Below, piece after piece: positions 59,597 to 64,000 of a DNA stretch of 64,000 bases. This stretch comes from Meconema thalassinum. Lineage: Eukaryota; Arthropoda; Insecta; Orthoptera; Tettigoniidae. Where the stretch lies: positions 806,001-870,000 of the forward strand of contig CAMPQE020000051.1 of the NCBI GenBank assembly GCA_946902985.2, in the 5' to 3' direction. The notes under the pieces were generated by a model that was not told the origin of the DNA, made no database searches, and saw nothing but the letters and a program-made list of their open reading frames with translations. Position 1 is the first letter of the stretch. The number at the start of each line of letters is the position of its first letter. The position numbers and the translations under genes were made by a program.

Positions 59597-59990
59597 GCCC
59601 CGTAGAGTAGGGGTAGCGCGCCTGCCTATCACCTGGAGGCCCCGGGTTCGATTCTCGGCTCCGTCAGCGATTAAGAAACTGACTTGCGGGCTGGAACGGG
59701 GTGCACTCAGCCTCATGAGGATATTTGAGTGGCTGGCTGACAGTGAGAAAGCGCCCCGATCACGAAAACCAAGATTAACGGCCGAGAGGACCCGATGCGC
59801 TGATCACGCGTCACCCCAATATCCCCAGGTCGAACGGCTGGGCAGCGGTCGCTTGGTAGTCCTAGGCCCGTCACGGGCTTTAGTGCCAGGTGTTATAGAT
59901 GAATCAGGTTTGATTTTAAGTGGGCGATCGTTACCCTTCTTCAGGTGTCTTCGGGTTGCATTAATTATGCGTGTCCGTTCCGTTAAAGAT
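59597..59990 (+). mobile_element. SINE, family A, with clear tRNA head
   Basis: 59597-59668 forms the best tRNA-like head in the window: A-box TAGAGTAGGGGTAGCGCG, B-box GGGTTCGATTC, then TCGGCTCCGTCA. The GGGCTGGAACGGGGTGCACT and CAGCCTCATGAGG blocks follow, as in the SINE at 61986. The downstream part (from about 59740) differs from the other copies, so the 3' boundary is uncertain. No target duplication was found. Confidence 0.6.
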
Positions 59991-60457
59991 ATTTCACGGT
60001 AAAAATGTACAAAAGGTGCTGCTTTCTATAAAATTCTTAAACTTCTCAAATTTAGCAAATTACCTGAATTAATAGTCGGGAAAATATCTGGAGATGCAGT
60101 TTATAGATGTTTACCCCTCCGATGTCTGAGACCCGCCCAGCCATTCCATATATTCTCAATAATCTGCCTTGTGAAAGTTATGAAAAGGAAGGAGTACCTA
60201 CTCTCAACAATTAATAAAGATGTGGTAATGATTATTCATTAGAAATAGGCTATGATTGCTGCCGCCTAAGTTAGAATCTTAACATTGTTTTATGCCGGTA
60301 ACGAGCTTGCATTGCTGTGGCAGTCTTCCCTCTTCCCCACTAGCCTATAGCAAGACCGACTAAAATAAATGCCACTAGTTTAAAATTCAAAGACAGAGGG
60401 AGAGGTGGTCTCCGGAATCTTAAGCCAGGTTATGTTCCCTGGAAGAAGTAACGGACG
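59991..60457. other. no gene seen
   Basis: No feature supported. Confidence 0.4.
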
Positions 60458-61333
60458 AAATGATATCGGTTACGCTGAGTAGTCCAGGAATAGCATGAAC
60501 ATTAACTAGAATACTGCTGCCACAAGTTGCTAATGATATCGGTTACGGTGAGCAGTCCAGGAATAGCATAAACATTAACTAGAATACTGTTGCCACATGT
60601 TGCTAATGATATCGGTTACGCTGAGCAGTCCAGTAATAGCATGAACATTAACTAGAATACTGCTGCCACATGATGGTAATGATATCGGTTACGCTGAGCA
60701 GTCCAGGAATAGCATGAAAATTAACTAGAATACTGCTGCCACATGTTGCTAATGATATCGGTTACGCTGAGCAGTCCAGGAAAAGCATGAACATTAACTA
60801 GAATACTGTTGCCACATGATGCTAATGATATCGGTTACGCTGAGCAGTCCAGGAATAGCATGAACATTAACTAGAATGCTGTTGCCACATGATGCTAATG
60901 ATATCGGTTACGCTGTGCAGTCCAGGAATAGCATGAACATTAACTAGAATACTGCTGCCACATGTTGCTAATGATATCGGTTACGCTGAGCAGTCCAGGA
61001 ATAGCATGAACATTAACTAGAATACTGCTGCCACATGATGCTAATGATATCGGTTACGCTGAGCAGTCCAGGAATAGCATGAACATTAACTAGAATACTG
61101 CTGCCACATGTTGCTAATGATATCGGTTACGCTGAGCAGTCCAGGAATAGCATGAACATTAACTAAAATACTGTTGCCACATGTTGCTAATGATATCGGT
61201 TACGCTGAGCAGTCCAGGAATAGCATGAACATTAACTAGAATGCTGTTGCCACATGATGCTAATGATATCGGTTACGCTGAGCAGTCCAGGAATAGCATG
61301 AACATTAACCAGAATACTGTTGCCACATGATGC
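60458..61333 (+). repeat. 73-bp tandem repeat, 12 units
   Basis: The unit begins AATGATATCGGTTACGCTGA and ends TGCTGCCACATGTTGCT. Starts fall every 73 bp exactly (60531, 60604, ... 61261) with no indel across 12 units. Only a few substitutions are seen, such as GCTGAG/GCTGTG and TGTTGC/TGATGC, shared between units. It is a young, homogenised minisatellite. Confidence 0.95.
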
Positions 61334-61985
61334 TAAAAATCATATTCTACAGTGTGGAGTAAGTGATCATCCTGAGGAACTGAGCAGGATAAAACTGCAA
61401 ATGTTTCTGTCACTAACTACACCAATGACACGAGACTATGTCTTGAGAAGAAAAACAAATTATGAAAAGAAAGAAATAATCACAAAAATTAAGAAAAGTC
61501 TTTCCATTCCACTGAAACTCTATGGTACTCTGGTAAACATATTCAGTCCAACCCTCTACTGACAGTACGGTACCTTACACTTGTAGGCCCACATACCAGA
61601 GAGTTGTGCGGGCTATTTAATAATGGAAATCCGCAGTTGTATCGAACTCCAAGTAGTAAAAGATGAACATCTCTTATATTTTACTTCAATCTACTCAGCC
61701 ATGTGTATTCATGTACTGTAAGTATAGTGTATAGGTATAGTTTTGCTATTTTAGCTAGCGATAGCAATGCTATTAAGTTACATGTAAATGTTAGGTGGGT
61801 ACTCAGCGCTGCAGTGGTCAATACGAGCACTGCTAGGAGGACAGTGTTGATGCGGAGAACGCCATGATTGAGTAGGCTTTAAATTAGTGGAGGCTAAGGT
61901 TAGCCGGACCATTTAATAGTAATTTGTTTTAAAATAGAGAATGATACCGCTCGTTCTACTTTCATTCAGTGCTACCATTCTATTT
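61334..61985. other. no gene seen
   Basis: No feature supported; an 80-codon open frame at 61320-61562 starts inside the last repeat unit and has no known domain. Confidence 0.4.
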
Positions 61986-62370
61986 TAGACCTCCTCGTGT
62001 AGTGGCTAGAGTTGCAGGCTGTCGTCCCGGAGGTCTGGATTTGATTCCCGGCTCTGCCAAGAAATTTAATTCTCATGTAGGGGCTGGAACAGGGTGCACT
62101 CAGCCTCATGAGGCAACTGAGTAGAGGAGGGTTCGATTCGCACCTCAGCCATCTTGGAAGTGGTTTTCCGTGGTTTCCCTACTTCTACTCCAGGCAAATG
62201 CCAGGATGGTTCCTAACTTAAGGCCATGGCCGCCTCTTTCCCACTACAAACCCCAATTTACAAACACATTAATTCAGCCATAACAATAACACAGGTTATC
62301 ACACAAATTCCACACACAAATACATAGGGCTACAAGACCACGATCTCGTAGCCCCTAATATAAGCAACGA
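61986..62370 (+). mobile_element. full-length SINE, family A
   Basis: tRNA head with A-box-like GTAGTGGCTAGAGTTG and a B-box variant GGATTTGATTCCC. Body blocks are AAGAAATTTAATTCTCATG, GGGTGCACTCAGCCTCATGA, GGTTTTCCGTGGTTTCC and a tail CTACAAGACCACGATCTCGTAGCCCC. Flanks share an imperfect ATTCTATTTT/ATTTTCTATTT, a possible target duplication. Best reference copy for the family in this window. Confidence 0.7.
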
Positions 62371-62609
62371 CATTTTCTATTTGCATTCTTGTAGCTCCAT
62401 TTAACTTAAAAGTATTTGCATTTTTTAAATAATTTGTGTTACCTCTGCTTTATTTATGTCTGTATTTTTAGCTACTGTCTGTTCGCGTTGCTTGTAGGGA
62501 AGTACGTCAGGATTTCATATTGAATTATTACTCAAAGTCTTGTCATTTGTCTTCGAATTTACCGCTATTTCGATGGAGTCAACAACTGAGGCGCTGGGTG
62601 AAATAACCA

Positions 62610-62627
62610 CTTAAGTCGACTTAAGTC
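62610..62627. repeat. 18-bp perfect palindrome
   Basis: ACTTAAGTCGACTTAAGT equals its own reverse complement and is itself made of nested ACTTAAGT halves around the dinucleotide CG. It lies about 270 bp upstream of the frame at 62877. Function unknown. Confidence 0.7.
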
Positions 62628-62876
62628 GTTTTTCCGGCGAATGCAGTTTTGTAATCTCCAATGTGTTCTTTATCTATCCTCCAAATATTATTTCGTTATG
62701 TCAACTCTAGATGGCAGGAGCTTGCATTATATACAGTTGTGTAGCAAGTCGTTCTTCCGGCGAACAGCTGGGCCGACTTAGGCGCTTCGAACGCCGGTAT
62801 CGCACACGCGCGGGAATCAGTGTGAGTGTTGTCTTGAGACTGTTGCGTGTGGTTTTGTTATTGTTATTCTGTAAAG

Positions 62877-63147
62877 ATGTGTGATCAGTCACATGATAGT
62901 GAACATGAGAAGTTAAATGAAGGATAGGATTTGGAAATGCAGAATAAAGGAAAGAAGAGATTACTCTAGCGAGACTCTTGGAAACGCGTTCAGAACAAAG
63001 CCAAGAGGAATCGTGGTGATAGCTACGTGCGTTCTAGTGGCAAGAAGGTTTCCAAGAAAGTATTTAGTTACACTGAAAGTTGTTGCAAGAGAAACTGCCA
63101 CTCATTTTCCCCCAAAGAAAATCACCGGAGAATGCAGATGCACTTAA
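62877..63147 (+). pseudogene. relic of a mobile-element-type protein N-terminus
   Basis: From ATG 62877 the frame reads MCDQSHDSEHEKLNEG, then a TAG, then ...NKGKKRLL, another TAG, then RDSWKRVQNKAKRNRGDSYV, SSGKKVSKKVFSYTESCCKRNC and a stop near 63147. The pattern K(R)...D.WKR...K..R..G..Y....GK.V..K....C....C is one I associate with uncharacterised, probably transposon-derived insect proteins. TATA-like ATTATATACA lies upstream near 62728. Two internal stops mark it as dead. The identity is tentative. Confidence 0.4.
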
Positions 63148-64000
63148 TCACATATTAGAGAAAGAGACTGTTGTGGAAGAAAGTCAACTGCAAAGTGAAA
63201 TCAGTGAGGCTGAGGAAACCATTGAATGTCCACAAACTCCTGTTGTTGTATTATAATTATTATTTAAATACAGTTTTACTTCACTTAGTCTAACCTATCA
63301 AGGCAATGCCGGTGTATATTGTACAGGCCCCCAGGGGGCTGCACCCCCTGAAGCCACCCTCCATCATCTATTAAAACCACCCCTAACTGGCAAACATCAT
63401 AAGTCCAGAACAGCACCTTTTACACAGCAAGGGCGGCTGCCCAGCTTGGGAAGCCTGCCAACCACTTGCATCACACTCACAAACATCTACACAATAGCTA
63501 ACTAGGGCACCTACATCGATGGAATGTCGACGAAGCAACGCCAGAACCTATAAGAAGGAAGGCCTTAATGAGGACAGGCCCTCTCTATTATCTGTCATAC
63601 AGTGTGTGTAGCCGGAGGCCCTGTTACAACTGCTATCATCAGGTGAGTCAGCAAGTGTTTAGATATCCTATACTTTGTAAAACCTACCCACAAACTTGTA
63701 CACATAACTTGCATTATTATTCACGTTCCCCTAAAAGGGACATACAATTTCATACTCACTGACCAATAAATACTTGGTCAGTAATCTACACATTGCATTC
63801 GTAATTACACGCCTCTTTACATCCTAATAGTAGCCGGTAATCGCCTGCTCGGGCTCCATTGTGTCCCCCGCACGCGTCCGCTGGCAGCAAGCCGCCGGCA
63901 TAGCTGACATAAGCAGGTCTGTTATATAATTCCTTCCGACCAGCTGGGAGGCCAGTACATTAACCTGCGCCCAGAGGATCATCCCCTAAGCGACACTTAC
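63148..64000. other. right edge, no gene seen
   Basis: No feature supported. The last bases (ACTTAC) would be a donor on the minus strand, but the exon would lie outside the window. Confidence 0.35.

Noticed and set aside
59597..59668. A functional tRNA gene
   Set aside because: A- and B-boxes are present but the acceptor stem does not close, and SINE body blocks follow directly.
42..64000. CRISPR arrays, bacterial operons or phage genes
   Set aside because: The only regular repeats are uninterrupted tandem arrays (32 and 73 bp) without spacers, and the coding content is eukaryotic mobile elements plus a spliced gene.

Overview
This window is nuclear DNA from a large, repeat-rich arthropod genome, most likely an insect. 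The evidence is AT-rich non-coding DNA, intron/exon structure, C2H2 zinc fingers, tRNA-derived SINEs, several LINE lineages, a gypsy-type LTR retrotransposon and a Polinton. A polyneopteran-type insect fits the repeat content, but the species is not determined here. There are no operons, ribosome binding sites or CRISPR arrays.

The centrepiece is a structurally complete Polinton/Maverick (adintovirus-like) provirus at 13721-30598. It has about 1.48 kb terminal inverted repeats beginning AGTAGG, and a perfect 6-bp target duplication CTTTAG on both sides. From left to right it carries, on the minus strand, a retrovirus-type integrase, a conserved Polinton protein and a packaging ATPase. On the plus strand follow a fibre-like protein, a basic pX/pVI-like protein, an adenain-like protease, a penton-like minor capsid protein, the major capsid protein, a BIR (IAP) protein, a possible exonuclease-like protein, a 63-residue protein and a parvovirus-type phospholipase A2. 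A protein-primed-type DNA polymerase B lies on the minus strand at the right. Most genes carry stops or frameshifts, so this is a decayed endogenous virus. The ATPase, the exonuclease-like gene and the 63-residue frame are open.

The only convincing host gene is a minus-strand C2H2 zinc-finger gene. Three pieces join in phase: exon 46973-47089, exon 42204-42262 and the terminal zinc-finger exon 12517-13384. The Polinton therefore sits in a 28.8-kb intron of this gene. A second insertion, a young gypsy-type element (47343-57425, 3.3-kb LTRs, GTAC target duplication), lies 254 bp upstream of the 46973-47089 exon. Its internal part keeps Gag and protease but lacks reverse transcriptase, RNase H and almost all of integrase.

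The rest is repeats. The left edge (1-7500) holds a partial Gag and several SINEs. 7512-12080 holds three degenerate LINE pieces. 32190-37740 holds a LINE ORF1 preceded by diverged monomer-like repeats, plus an inverted LINE reverse transcriptase interrupted by a SINE. 38540-39018 is a 32-bp tandem repeat and 60458-61333 is a strictly 73-bp tandem repeat of 12 units. SINEs, a Tc1/mariner-like fragment and a relic of an unidentified mobile gene complete the window.
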